Origin: Lineus longissimus
Taxonomy: Eukaryota > Nemertea > Pilidiophora > Heteronemertea > Lineidae
Assembly (NCBI RefSeq): GCF_910592395.1
Contig: NC_088310.1
Span: 15,881,501 to 15,945,500, forward strand
Reading direction: 5' to 3'
DNA length: 64,000 bases
The notes beneath the pieces are model-generated. The model searched no databases and was not told the origin of the DNA. It worked only from the letters and a program-made list of their open reading frames with translations. Positions 46,516 through 55,375 of the stretch are shown here, piece by piece (position 1 is the first letter of the stretch; each line of letters begins with the position of its first letter). The translations under genes were made by a program, and so were the position numbers.

Positions 46516-47661
46516 TTACTGAATGTGGTCCGTTTTAAATCCTCCCGATGCAACAATGGCATTCTCTTTGTCTTCTTCTCCTTCCTCCTCCTCCTCATCA
46601 GCAACAATACCATCATCGTCATCGTCAGCCTTTTCAATCGACTTAATTTCAGCGATAAGTTCATCAGTCCAATCGTTAAAAGCTCTATTCAACAGATATC
46701 TTGGCGTGCGGTTTATTTCAATGCCCAACCCCAGTGCGGTTTCTGCCAGGCGAAGGGTGAAATAAAGAATACTGGTGCTCTTTTTCAGGTTGTCTAGATG
46801 ATTCCTTCGAATCTGTTTCTGACATTCAGCAAAGTCTTCCTGCATGCAGCAAACATGATCTGTTTGACTAGGCCAATCATTCAGGCATCCATCACACTCA
46901 AGATCCACGAAACCTTGACCGATCTTTGAAAGGTACAGCCCTAGTACCTGAATAGTGAGTCGACCGAGTGGAGTTATTTTCAATGAATCCTCACATGTGT
47001 GTTCTTTAAACTTGCTCGACATTTCCCTCCATTGAGGGACGCTCAGGAACACACCACATTTAGTCGGCCTGAAAAGAGTTGCTTGCGATTTTTCGGAATC
47101 TTTCTCAGGTTCGTTGTCATTGCTGATGAAAAAACGGCGAATGTCAACATTCATTTTATTGTTAAAGAATCTCGTTTGAACAAATATGTGGTCCTCCAGA
47201 GTCCAACGTTCCTCATGACTTTCGACGATCCTTTTATCGATGGTATCCACGAGATTCTTCAGATTCAGGAAACCCGTTTTACTGAGACGGATCCATTTTG
47301 TACCATAGGAGAATGTAACACCTCTTTCATCGGATCGGATCCGCAATTCAGTCTCTTGTTCTACACGACTCGAGCATTGTGGCAGCATTTCTTTTTCCCT
47401 CTCATTGAACGGAGTACGCGCTGCAGCTTTCCTTGCCTTCTTTGGTGCACTAGGAGCGTTTGAGAGATCGAGGACTGTAGACCGTACCCCTCTTCGCCTG
47501 GTTACTTTCGGAGTTTCCATGATTGTTACATTCTTCGCAGGTGACTTGGTCTGGGTGGACGTTACTTTATCCATTTCAGCGTTGTTTTTGTGGTTTTTGT
47601 TGGTAGTTTGGTTCTCCATTCTCTTGCACTTGCAGGTTTTGAAGTGAATGTGAGCACTCAT
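46516..47661 (-). CDS. PC4-like DNA-binding protein (Polinton)
   Basis: A 381-residue frame. Residues ~1-95 are polar and basic (TRRRGVRS, PKKARKAA: likely nuclear signals). Residues ~160-217 look like the PC4/Sub1 single-strand DNA-binding fold: a strand pair VQTRFFNNKMNVDIRRFF, then TLFRPTKCGVFLSVPQWREM, which parallels the KPGKKGI-LTPEQW signature of PC4. A Cys-rich segment (CDGC ... CC ... C, ~256-280) follows, and the C-terminus is a long acidic tract (ADDDDDG ... EEEEEGEED). PC4 proteins bind melted DNA and act in transcription. Here a role in late transcription or replication of the element is inferred. It is the last gene of the minus-strand series. The fold call is by eye. Confidence 0.6.
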   Translation of the reverse strand: MSAHIHFKTCKCKRMENQTTNKNHKNNAEMDKVTSTQTKSPAKNVTIMETPKVTRRRGVRSTVLDLSNAPSAPKKARKAAARTPFNEREKEMLPQCSSRVEQETELRIRSDERGVTFSYGTKWIRLSKTGFLNLKNLVDTIDKRIVESHEERWTLEDHIFVQTRFFNNKMNVDIRRFFISNDNEPEKDSEKSQATLFRPTKCGVFLSVPQWREMSSKFKEHTCEDSLKITPLGRLTIQVLGLYLSKIGQGFVDLECDGCLNDWPSQTDHVCCMQEDFAECQKQIRRNHLDNLKKSTSILYFTLRLAETALGLGIEINRTPRYLLNRAFNDWTDELIAEIKSIEKADDDDDGIVADEEEEEGEEDKENAIVASGGFKTDHIQ

Positions 47662-47811
47662 GGCGTTTTGTCCTTATATATTGCACGTGACTGATGAAAG
47701 AGTGATTGTGATTGGTCGACGTCATTCGGGTAACGAATTGTGATTGGTTGCTGTTAATGAGGTCAGTAGAACAAAGATTGACCTCATTCATATAAGTCCT
47801 TGACCTTGAAA

Positions 47812-48231
47812 CTATTTCACACTAGTTGCAATCGATAACTGATTCCTAAGTTCTGAGGAGATTTTATGATCAGGGTTTTGTCCTTGTTGACATGTCCTGT
47901 AATACGAATCATAATATTCAGCAATTCCACCTTGTCCTTCTACAAAACTTAGAAGCAATGTTATGGCTTCTGCCGATAAATGAAGAATCCTCCAAACTTC
48001 AGGTGGTATGTTTATCTTTTTTTCACCATCATCGATCTGAATCCTTATTTGCTCCTTTTCCTTCCAAATTGCGAGGATGATCTTCGGTGTTAAGTACAAA
48101 ACCATACTTGCGGACTTCTGTTTAGACCTGGCCTCAGCTTTCTGTTTCTTTTTCCCATCATTATGTTGTTCTTCCTCCATCATCACTTCAACTGAGCGTT
48201 TATCGTTCCAAGTTAACTGAGCTTGTGCCAT
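47812..48231 (-). CDS. Conserved-looking 139-aa protein, possible PC4-type domain
   Basis: It has a charged N-terminus rich in Lys/Glu/Gln (~1-42), then a compact domain: YLTPKIILAIWKEKEQIRIQ followed by DDGEKKINIPPEVWRILH and a helix. The order of strands, a turn, 'I-PPEVW' and a helix resembles a short PC4-like fold, but the match is weak. It sits between the protease and the PC4-like gene, separated by 95 and 150 bp. The start is the first ATG after a spacer with a TATATAA-like stretch. I would otherwise call it unknown. Confidence 0.6.
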   Translation of the reverse strand: MAQAQLTWNDKRSVEVMMEEEQHNDGKKKQKAEARSKQKSASMVLYLTPKIILAIWKEKEQIRIQIDDGEKKINIPPEVWRILHLSAEAITLLLSFVEGQGGIAEYYDSYYRTCQQGQNPDHKISSELRNQLSIATSVK

Positions 48232-48326
48232 GACCTAGTGCCTAATATCCAACTATCAACAGACATATTCATTTTATATAATTTTCATAAGCATTTCTTT
48301 GCTTTGATTGGTTGTTGATAACAGAA

Positions 48327-48779
48327 TTATGCAAATGTTCTCTTTAGAAACCTTACAACCTTTTTATCATTAATTTCAAGATCATTTCGAAATCCGGATA
48401 AGATGTTCTTTAGAGAGTAACCTAGTGATTTTTTCACCAAGAAGTACAGACAGTATTGACCGCAAAGCAATGAGAAAGGATATTGTAAAACTTTGCTGGA
48501 GTATGTCCACCAGGAAGTATTTCTCTTTAAAAATTTAACGATGAGTTTACTTCTTGGCGGTAAACCATACGAATCAAAGAATGTTGCCTTGCACTTACCA
48601 TCGAACCATATAGCTAACCAGTGTTCACCTTCTTTTCTCATTGGATGTGTATTAATTATGTATGCTGAAGGATAACTATCAACAAATGTAGGTATCTGAT
48701 CTAGGGCATACACACCTTTGAAATATTTTCGCAATTTCGGGTGTAATTTTGCTACTTTAATCAAATCTAAAGTATTCAT
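48327..48779 (-). CDS. PRO: Adenain-like cysteine protease (Polinton)
   Basis: The 150-residue protein has the adenovirus-protease/ULP1-like catalytic set in order: His53 in GEHWLAIW, Asp69 in FFDSYG, Gln99, and Cys106 in CGQYC. Relatives cleave capsid and core precursors during maturation. Its ATG overlaps the stop of the major capsid gene by four bases (ATGA). The length is slightly below adenovirus protease (~200 aa), as is common in Polintons. No catalytic residue is missing. Confidence 0.85.
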   Translation of the reverse strand: MNTLDLIKVAKLHPKLRKYFKGVYALDQIPTFVDSYPSAYIINTHPMRKEGEHWLAIWFDGKCKATFFDSYGLPPRSKLIVKFLKRNTSWWTYSSKVLQYPFSLLCGQYCLYFLVKKSLGYSLKNILSGFRNDLEINDKKVVRFLKRTFA

Positions 48780-50101
48780 TGGAAATCCTTGATGATATTT
48801 CTTGCACGATCAATTTCTATTACGTTATCGAATTCGGCATAGACATAAACGGATGTAGTTTCTGTCAAAGCCTCCTCAAATTTCAGATCTAGTCGAAGGT
48901 TTCCCTCTTTTACTAGATGAACATGATCACCATCCTCTTTATCTGGTGACAAGTCAAAAACCCAAAGACTGTACCCTTTTCTGAAACTTTCTCTTGTAAT
49001 ATCGTTGCCAATATCGTCGTGAACCTTTCCAGTATCTGTAAACAATGTCATGTATGATCTGATGTATCTATTATTTGTTCCAAAAGATGGTGTCAATGGT
49101 TGTGCAGGATATGTGCGACTATTTGCTTCAACGCTTATGAAATTAAGATTATTGTGTTTAAGATTGAATGGATTTTTATTCTTTGCACCCACCAATGCAG
49201 CATTATCTGTCATGAAAACAATTACTCGCCTTGGTACTTGACCTAAATATACATTATCTCGAGTCACAGTTTGCGTGCCCGCATTAACTGAGAATGTTTT
49301 CACCTCAACTCTTCTAATGGGGTACTTAGCATTACTGGTATTAAGAGCTTTTGCATGGGCGGTTAATACAGCAGGGTTAGGCTTGACTTGTTGAACAAGA
49401 AGAACAGCTTTCTTTATTTTTGTCACTTCAGTGCCTACATCAGACATGAGGTTGAAATTATTCTTTGTACGATTCAATCTTAATTTCAAATCTACACCAT
49501 TCAGCAAGTAACGACTCTGATGACATAAATCAAGGTGTAACCTTCCAAACATGTCTAACTGTCTGCTTTTCGCTATAAATTTTGCTCTTGTTTTGAAACC
49601 GCCATTAGTGTCTGCTCCGGCTGGGTCGTTTTTCTCAAATTTGCCAGGGTCATCGGCAAACCAAAGTGCCGATTGTAGCTGACTCCTCTTTGCCTCTAGA
49701 CCGTACGATAATAAGGTTTCTATGTAGGCTCTGTATGGGTAAGTGTTGTTAGAGGACGTGACTAATTGACCATTTAATGACAGGTCAATCTGACTAAATA
49801 AGGAATGAAAAAAATAGTTGACTGGTCCAACCTTTTCATTTTCATCCAAGTTAGTGCCATCGCTTTTGGTGACTTTCACCTCCAGATAAAGGTACGTTTT
49901 AGCCAAATCGATGTACTCATCACCACGATTAGAGATGAAAAATTCTATTGGCGTATCATCATCTAATGACCCCAAAGGTAGATATTCAACATGCTGCGCT
50001 TTTTCAATGCTAGTCAGCGTTGGTGGGAGGGAAAATAGTTCCAGTTCGGATTTTGTGCACTCACAGGATCCAACACTGATCATTTTGACAGTCTTATTCA
50101 A
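48776..50101 (-). CDS. MCP: Major capsid protein, double jelly-roll (Polinton)
   Basis: The 441-residue protein matches the Polinton/adintovirus hexon-like major capsid family (related to the worm F54H12.2 annotation). Recognisable stretches are EFFISNRGDEYIDLAKTYLY, PVNYFFHSLFSQIDLSLNG and LDLCHQSRYLLNGVDLKLRL. Such proteins fold as two jelly-rolls and form trimeric capsomers. The gene overlaps the upstream core-like gene by 8 bp and the downstream protease by 4 bp. It is uninterrupted. Confidence 0.85.
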   Translation of the reverse strand: MNKTVKMISVGSCECTKSELELFSLPPTLTSIEKAQHVEYLPLGSLDDDTPIEFFISNRGDEYIDLAKTYLYLEVKVTKSDGTNLDENEKVGPVNYFFHSLFSQIDLSLNGQLVTSSNNTYPYRAYIETLLSYGLEAKRSQLQSALWFADDPGKFEKNDPAGADTNGGFKTRAKFIAKSRQLDMFGRLHLDLCHQSRYLLNGVDLKLRLNRTKNNFNLMSDVGTEVTKIKKAVLLVQQVKPNPAVLTAHAKALNTSNAKYPIRRVEVKTFSVNAGTQTVTRDNVYLGQVPRRVIVFMTDNAALVGAKNKNPFNLKHNNLNFISVEANSRTYPAQPLTPSFGTNNRYIRSYMTLFTDTGKVHDDIGNDITRESFRKGYSLWVFDLSPDKEDGDHVHLVKEGNLRLDLKFEEALTETTSVYVYAEFDNVIEIDRARNIIKDFQ

Positions 50102-50534
50102 ATATGTCTGCCGACGATTTTGTTGATCTTCTCCGTCGCTTCGCCTGTCTCAGACTGGATGCAGAAGTCTTTGCTTTCCTCTTTTTATTAGAAGCCTTTG
50201 TATTACCCTGAGACATTTCCTGAACCGAGGAAAGTACATTTCGACCTATATTCTTCCCAGCTTCAATTGCTCTCTGTTTTGCAGCCTGTTTTAGGTTTCG
50301 ACCCTTTAGCAGATCTCCGGCAAACTGTGCACCTGACTGAAGGAGAGATTTTCCTGCCGATTTGGCAGCTGATTTAAGCATTGGTATGGCCATTTTTGCC
50401 AGACCTGAGAATAAACCCCCTATGCCATGTCCTCGCTGTACAGGGGCACCCATAAACACAGGGAATCCACCACTACCTTTTTGGGTGTAATGTGCATCAT
50501 AACAATGAGGGTCACAAATATAAACCTTTCTCAT
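50094..50534 (-). CDS. Basic core-like virion protein (Polinton)
   Basis: A 146-residue protein. A Gly-rich N-terminal stretch (GHGIGGLFSGL) leads into an Ala/Lys amphipathic region (~55-115), and the C-terminus is strongly basic (NKKRKAKTS ... AKRRRRSTK), suited to DNA binding or nuclear import. Similar small proteins sit next to the capsid genes in many Polintons and have been compared with adenovirus core/minor proteins. Its ATG overlaps the minor capsid stop by four bases. The function is inferred from position and composition. Confidence 0.75.
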   Translation of the reverse strand: MRKVYICDPHCYDAHYTQKGSGGFPVFMGAPVQRGHGIGGLFSGLAKMAIPMLKSAAKSAGKSLLQSGAQFAGDLLKGRNLKQAAKQRAIEAGKNIGRNVLSSVQEMSQGNTKASNKKRKAKTSASSLRQAKRRRRSTKSSADIFE

Positions 50535-51343
50535 ATTTTTTGTTTGCGCCTGAAGTGAAGTAGAACATCAACTCTGCCTTTCTCAAATGGTATGGAGTCA
50601 CCTGTGTCACTCCTTATATCTATTTCGATTGTCTCAAATGTAGACTTGCTGACAGAGAAATAATGAATATTTTTATATGACTTGCGAATACTCTCATCCT
50701 CTTTACCTTCAGCACATACAGTTCTGAGTAAAGGTGTCAATACATCTCCCACCAGTTGATATTGTAATACATCGCTATACACGTACATATCATGAAAATG
50801 TCTGAGTATATCTGCTTGATAGGGAGCGGTTGTGTTCTCGTTAAGGGCAATATTGTCTTGATGAAACCCTAACATATGAGACAGTGGTGATGGTAATAGT
50901 ATCAGTCTACCTTCTGGGAGTACAAAACTAACTTTTTTTGCAACCCTGTCATAGTTGAGAAAAAAATGTGTATCTTGTTGAACGCTAGTGAGTGCACTTT
51001 GAATTTTGAGATTCATTTCCATTACCAATTTGTTGATGTCATTATAGTATTTGATTGGAACTGTTAATGTTTTCCATGTCATGGGTATTTTTCCAGTCTT
51101 GGGGTCAGGATCGTCACTGGAAGGGATGTAAATACGAAAATTGTTGTTGGAAAGGTTGATATTACTCCACGTGTGTGGATATTGAAACTCGGCTAATCCT
51201 ACTTCCCAATTTTCAGTTGAATCTAATCGTATAGCAGTGCTCAGCTTTGTAGTGTAGTGTCCAATTGTATTATCAGGGAAATACTTTAACGAACTATTGC
51301 AGGGTAATGAAACATAGAAGTGGTCATTCGTAAAAGCTGCCAT
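50531..51343 (-). CDS. mCP: Minor capsid (penton-like) protein (Polinton)
   Basis: A 270-residue protein. The N-terminal FYVSLPCNSSLKYFPDNTIG and WEVGLAEFQYPHTWSNI segments are typical of Polinton minor capsid proteins, which adopt a single jelly-roll and occupy the fivefold vertices. Mid-protein LILLPSPLSHMLGF is also typical. It lies between the membrane-protein gene and the core-like gene. Intact. Confidence 0.8.
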   Translation of the reverse strand: MAAFTNDHFYVSLPCNSSLKYFPDNTIGHYTTKLSTAIRLDSTENWEVGLAEFQYPHTWSNINLSNNNFRIYIPSSDDPDPKTGKIPMTWKTLTVPIKYYNDINKLVMEMNLKIQSALTSVQQDTHFFLNYDRVAKKVSFVLPEGRLILLPSPLSHMLGFHQDNIALNENTTAPYQADILRHFHDMYVYSDVLQYQLVGDVLTPLLRTVCAEGKEDESIRKSYKNIHYFSVSKSTFETIEIDIRSDTGDSIPFEKGRVDVLLHFRRKQKI

Positions 51344-51349
51344 GTTATT

Positions 51350-51700
51350 TCAATTGGAAAAGGTATTCCTTTGCAGAGGATGATGATTATTTTCAGTAGG
51401 AAACGACGGGTTTGGTAACAGATAGCCTAGACAGCTGCATAGAAGAGATATCCACAGGTTACTCTCACCATTTGCAAATGCAATGTTAAAAAGAGCTGTG
51501 ATGACAACGATATAAATGATCACAACTTGAGTAAAGAATATTATTTCTGGTTTTGGAACATTATGCCCAAAAATAATCCAGTTTTTGTGCCGTGAAGTCA
51601 CCGATTGTCGATCTTCACCCTTGTCTACTTCGTCTTCTCTTTCTACTTCAGACAGAGGTGTATTTCTTTCTATATTTCCATCGGAAAGTTCAATTGACAT
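51350..51700 (-). CDS. Two-helix membrane protein (Polinton)
   Basis: The frame is open from 51826, but the ATG ending at 51700 lies 20 bp after the integrase stop and gives a start (MSIELSDGNIERN) like that of related Polinton proteins, so I prefer it (116 aa). An acidic N-terminus precedes KNWIIFGHNVPKPE, then two hydrophobic segments (IIFFTQVVIIYIVVITALF and NLWISLLCSCLGYLLPNP). It is recognised in many Polintons. The role is unknown; a membrane or envelope-interacting virion component is a guess. With the upstream start it would overlap the integrase by 107 bp. Confidence 0.7.
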   Translation of the reverse strand: MSIELSDGNIERNTPLSEVEREDEVDKGEDRQSVTSRHKNWIIFGHNVPKPEIIFFTQVVIIYIVVITALFNIAFANGESNLWISLLCSCLGYLLPNPSFPTENNHHPLQRNTFSN

Positions 51701-51719
51701 TTTTTTAGGCAAGATATCT

Positions 51720-52832
51720 TCATCGACGTTCAACGTCCGAGTGACTAACCCAACTGTTGAATTTTGATGGATAACCCTCCCATTTAACAAAGTATTCCTT
51801 TCTCTTACCACGTCCTCTTTCTGCAAGTATTCTTTCTATTTTATAGGTTTTATCAGGGCTTATGCGTACTTTCTGTAATTCTGTTTCATAGAAACTCCCT
51901 TGAATGGTGTCTCCGTCATCGTCTTCAATCACGTACAAAGGGGGCCTACTTTTTATTTGTTTTTTTACGGTGAATATTTCCATGGTCCAGTTGGGTAGAT
52001 AAGATTTCTCAAATGTCATCTTGACTTTGCTTATTCTCACTTTTTCACCAATTTGAAATTTGAATTTGATGTTCTTCAGAGACAGGTTTTCTTTTGAGTA
52101 GAGAGTGTGCCAAACATCTGAAGCATTGTCTTCGTTCACTTCACTTGGTTTCATCTTAATACTCCGATGCCATGTGTTGTTATACGAGTGCACAAGTTTT
52201 TGGAGAACAGGCACGTATGAGAGAGTATTTCTCTCTGTGAAATATTTCCACATTTTACTTTTAAGGGTCCTATTAAATCGTTCAACTATTGCCGCTTTAA
52301 CTTCATTATTCGAGGTAAAGAAGTGAATATTTTCTTTTTTCAGATAGGCTTGAAATTTTTTGTTCACAAACTCACCCCCTTTATCAGTTCTCAGATTCTT
52401 AGGCTTTCTCTTAGAGGAAGAAATTATCTTTTTAAATGCAGTCACCTGTTCGTCACCTTTTTTTGATTTTAGACCCACAACCCAGGCATATTTTGACAGG
52501 GTATCAATTACAGTGAGAAGATATTTAAAGGGTTTATTATACCTGACAATTTTCGATAAATCAACAAGATCGGCCTCCCATTGTTCGTCAATATCAGAAA
52601 CCACGATACGTCTTCGTATAAAGTGGTGTCTAACTGGTTTGTGAAGTGTGTATGTGTCTTGAGACTGGAGCCATTTTTTTATGTTAGAAGTTGATATCCT
52701 CTTACCAACTGCTCTCTTTAAAGCATTTATCCCGCCAAAACTAGCACTATGATTTGGTTCATAATATATTCTTTTCAATAACTCATTCGATTTCTTACTA
52801 CCAGTCTTCCCACTCGTCATTGCTTTTACCAT
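51720..52832 (-). CDS. INT: Polinton integrase with chromodomain
   Basis: A 370-residue retroviral-type (rve) integrase. An N-terminal region (~1-80) leads to the catalytic core with Asp88 (QWEADLVDL), Asp150 (RTDKGGEFVN) and Glu184 (VERFNRTLKSKMW), a D,D(33-35)E set. A C-terminal chromodomain follows at ~328-369 (YKIERILAERGR ... YFVKWEGYPSKFNSWV). The enzyme inserts the element into host DNA, and the chromodomain may steer it to methylated histone tails. The start overlaps the upstream 282-aa gene by 35 bp. All catalytic residues are present. Confidence 0.9.
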   Translation of the reverse strand: MVKAMTSGKTGSKKSNELLKRIYYEPNHSASFGGINALKRAVGKRISTSNIKKWLQSQDTYTLHKPVRHHFIRRRIVVSDIDEQWEADLVDLSKIVRYNKPFKYLLTVIDTLSKYAWVVGLKSKKGDEQVTAFKKIISSSKRKPKNLRTDKGGEFVNKKFQAYLKKENIHFFTSNNEVKAAIVERFNRTLKSKMWKYFTERNTLSYVPVLQKLVHSYNNTWHRSIKMKPSEVNEDNASDVWHTLYSKENLSLKNIKFKFQIGEKVRISKVKMTFEKSYLPNWTMEIFTVKKQIKSRPPLYVIEDDDGDTIQGSFYETELQKVRISPDKTYKIERILAERGRGKRKEYFVKWEGYPSKFNSWVSHSDVERR

Positions 52833-53646
52833 GTCTCCTTGGTGTGGTAAAACCCGGAGAAGAGACAGGTGAATTCGAATTCCAGAAGGCCAATGGACTT
52901 CTGGTTCTTGCCCTGGGCGTTTTATTCACTGATTTTGGCATTTCACCCACCCCGAGTTCTTTTTTCCATTGCCTATTCGTTACCATATCAGCCGATATGC
53001 CGCCTGTTTTGTTCAAATAGGACAGGACAGGTTCTATTCCAACCGGTGCAAAGGACTGCTTCTTGTTGGATGAGGCATTCTGGACAATAGTTCTTATATT
53101 GCTCCCTTTGATGGGCTCACCGTTTATTGAAATTTCACCTTTTCCATCCCACTGGAATTTAGGATCATTCATTAATGCATTGACTAGTTTTTTTGCCTTT
53201 GCTTTGGAGTAGTTCGGTATATTGTTGACTATTGTTTTCTGATTAAGTGGAGAGGTTGCAGGTGGTGTGGTTCCACTTGCAACAACCGCCTCTGGCTCTC
53301 TTTCTTGTACAACAGGTTGGTTTGCAGCTGTGGCTGTTGTCGCGCGAACACTAGTGGGAATAGGTTTAGTTAAATCTGAGCCTTCTGAGTGAATTGCTCC
53401 TAAATACTTTCGAAGTAACTGTGAATATGCTAAAGCTTTGTCATACTCATTCATATCCTTCCTCGATAGCACTTCCTGCATTTCTCTGTCAATACTCATT
53501 GCATGGGTTGCCACTGGTTTTGTGTCCTCTTTGTATCGTTGTTGAGACAAATATTTGTCCACCATTTCATGAGGAATTAGAGACATTTTCCTTATTTGAC
53601 TCATCTTTAGAATAAGACTGTCTGTCTGCTTTTGAATATCAAACAC
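52798..53646 (-). CDS. Conserved Polinton protein, 282 aa
   Basis: Three parts: an N-terminal helical segment (SLIPHEMVDKYLSQQ ... MSIDREMQEVLSRKD), a low-complexity linker (Pro/Thr/Ala), and a conserved domain at ~155-225 (WDGKGEISINGEPIKGSNIR), which I know from other animal Polintons. The C-terminus is Ser/Pro/Arg-rich. The function is not established; the genomic place between integrase and capsid accessory genes suggests a virion or nucleoprotein role. It overlaps both neighbours slightly (35 bp and 8 bp). Confidence 0.7.
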   Translation of the reverse strand: MFDIQKQTDSLILKMSQIRKMSLIPHEMVDKYLSQQRYKEDTKPVATHAMSIDREMQEVLSRKDMNEYDKALAYSQLLRKYLGAIHSEGSDLTKPIPTSVRATTATAANQPVVQEREPEAVVASGTTPPATSPLNQKTIVNNIPNYSKAKAKKLVNALMNDPKFQWDGKGEISINGEPIKGSNIRTIVQNASSNKKQSFAPVGIEPVLSYLNKTGGISADMVTNRQWKKELGVGEMPKSVNKTPRARTRSPLAFWNSNSPVSSPGFTTPRRHGKSNDEWEDW

Positions 53647-54013
53647 CGAATATACTCCCTATGGCTTTTATGACTGGACCTAGCAGTGCACCAAGAAATC
53701 CACCTCGCTGTATGATTCTTTTACGTTCCTTAAATGATGTTTTCTTGTTGGCCAGCTTGCGAATAGAGTGTCTGTGTTTCCTCAAACAGCTGAACTGTTT
53801 CTTATTCAGGGCGACATTGCCTTTTAAACAGTTCTTTGCAGACTCACCAACTGCTTTGAACAGGCCATTATCAGCTGATTCTAAAATCTTTCTCCTATTT
53901 TTAGCTCGAGCAGTTTTCAGCTTTTTAAGCTGGTGGACATAATTTTTTATGTGATATTTTGCCATTTCTATGTGATGTGGCTGTGTCTGTGAATATTCAA
54001 CAACTGATGTCAT
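53639..54013 (-). CDS. Small basic protein with hydrophobic C-terminus (Polinton)
   Basis: 124 residues: a Lys/Arg-rich middle (KKLKTARAKNRRKILES ... KERKRIIQ) and an end RGGFLGALLGPVIKAIGSIF that could form an amphipathic membrane-active helix. Proteins with this LRKH...LANK...RGGFLGALLGP pattern recur in Polintons and adintoviruses and have been likened to adenovirus pX-like virion components. It starts 9 bp after the ATPase stop. Confidence 0.7.
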   Translation of the reverse strand: MTSVVEYSQTQPHHIEMAKYHIKNYVHQLKKLKTARAKNRRKILESADNGLFKAVGESAKNCLKGNVALNKKQFSCLRKHRHSIRKLANKKTSFKERKRIIQRGGFLGALLGPVIKAIGSIFGV

Positions 54014-54022
54014 ATTCGTATT

Positions 54023-54652
54023 TCATTTGTTTAAGTATACAATTTGGTTTTCATCTGGAAAGATATTAGTCCTCAATCGTAAATCTTCCGAAGTTGAAGG
54101 TTTAAAATCTAAAAATAAGTAACCAAAAGGAGGCTTTGTCGCATCTTTAAATGCCTCATTTAGGGCTTTGGTGTTGCCGGGAGAAATTTGCTTTGCCAAA
54201 TGTGCTATCTGAGAAACATCTCTTGGATTTTTAAAGATAACAAGATAATTCGAGTTCAAGCTAATGGTGCGTTGTTCTCTGCCTTGGTGAAATAAATTCT
54301 GGATTATATAGACTACACTCATATTTTGATGATGACAACCCCTTGTGAATATTTTGGTAACCTTTTCATCTGTTTCACACATTAAGTCATCTATAATGAG
54401 TAGGGTACGTGCACCTGATGAATTATCTGTGAACTGTAGTCCAGAGATAAATTCAACATTTGGAAAATTTGCAAATGACTCCTGCCATTCGCCTCCATAA
54501 CACCACACAACTCTTTGAGGGGGTGGATGGATAATATCTCTTGCATAGGAAATAAGTTTTTGTACAAAGAAAGACTTTCCACACATCGTTGGACCAGCCA
54601 CAAGACATGTGAATGGATGCTTCAAAAGAAGGTCATCGCTTGAAATATCCAT
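54023..54652 (-). CDS. ATP: FtsK/HerA-type genome-packaging ATPase (Polinton)
   Basis: A 209-residue P-loop ATPase. Walker A is GPTMCGKSF at ~20-28, Walker B is TLLIIDDLM with acidic residues near 88-89, and a sensor-like IIQNLF lies at ~116-121. It belongs to the A32-like packaging ATPases that pump DNA into capsids. It is the first gene of the compact late-type block and follows a 720-bp spacer. Complete. Confidence 0.85.
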   Translation of the reverse strand: MDISSDDLLLKHPFTCLVAGPTMCGKSFFVQKLISYARDIIHPPPQRVVWCYGGEWQESFANFPNVEFISGLQFTDNSSGARTLLIIDDLMCETDEKVTKIFTRGCHHQNMSVVYIIQNLFHQGREQRTISLNSNYLVIFKNPRDVSQIAHLAKQISPGNTKALNEAFKDATKPPFGYLFLDFKPSTSEDLRLRTNIFPDENQIVYLNK

Positions 54653-54988
54653 GTTGAAACATCAGAACACAATGATTGACACAAGAACAAAATGAGATTT
54701 TATACCGAGTTTAATAAATATCATAATGGTGATCCTTGCAATTAATTAACCAATTGATTAATCGAATATTTACAAACATATACATCAATACTCACAAACA
54801 TAAACAGCAATCCTTTGAATGAATTAATTGAAAATTTACAAAATATATACATCATCTATACGCGTACACAGATTAATATACATTTATATGCAAAAATATT
54901 TAAATATCATACAATTTTTCTTTGAGAGAGCAGGTGGGATGGAATTTCTTGAGATTCGATTAGAGAAAGAAAAAGCTATTTGTCAATC

Positions 54989-54990
<2 letters not shown>

Positions 54991-55039
<49 letters not shown>
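54991..55039. repeat. Microsatellite (GAT)n
   Basis: About sixteen uninterrupted GAT units, non-coding. Confidence 0.95.
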
Positions 55040-55108
55040 CTGATGATGTAATGACGAAGATTAAACTCATAAAATATCAACATTATTACAGTTGTTAATG
55101 TTATTATT

Positions 55109-55134
55109 CATATTCATATTCATATTCATATTCA

Positions 55135-55167
<33 letters not shown>
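55109..55167. repeat. Compound microsatellite (CATATT)n(ATT)n
   Basis: About five TATTCA-type hexamers followed by ten or more ATT triplets. Confidence 0.95.
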
Positions 55168-55375
55168 CATCAATATATTTACAGTTTCAATGCACAGAAT
55201 GAAATAAATATCACATTGTTTTATCACCATAAAATATGCCAGTATAAACATTTTATCACAGATATATGCCCTTGCAAATTTTAATTCAAATCAATCTATG
55301 GTTGATATCAGTGTCGTTTTCAAGAATATAGGTACAACAAAATTTATCTTATTATTATAACAAAGAGGTGAAGAA

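Larger units (their letters stand above)
54653..55375. other. AT-rich spacer between the polymerase and ATPase genes
   Basis: There is no frame of note. It contains microsatellites (GAT)n at 54991-55039 and (CATATT)n/(ATT)n at 55109-55167. It should hold the promoter for the minus-strand ATPase-capsid block and the polymerase 3' end. Confidence 0.5.

Noticed and set aside
46523-46797. Plus-strand Ser-rich frames opposite the PC4-like gene
   Set aside because: They are antisense readings of the acidic tract, with no independent support.
51701-51826. Upstream start of the two-helix membrane protein
   Set aside because: It would overlap the integrase chromodomain by 107 bp. The ATG ending at 51700 fits spacing and relatives better.
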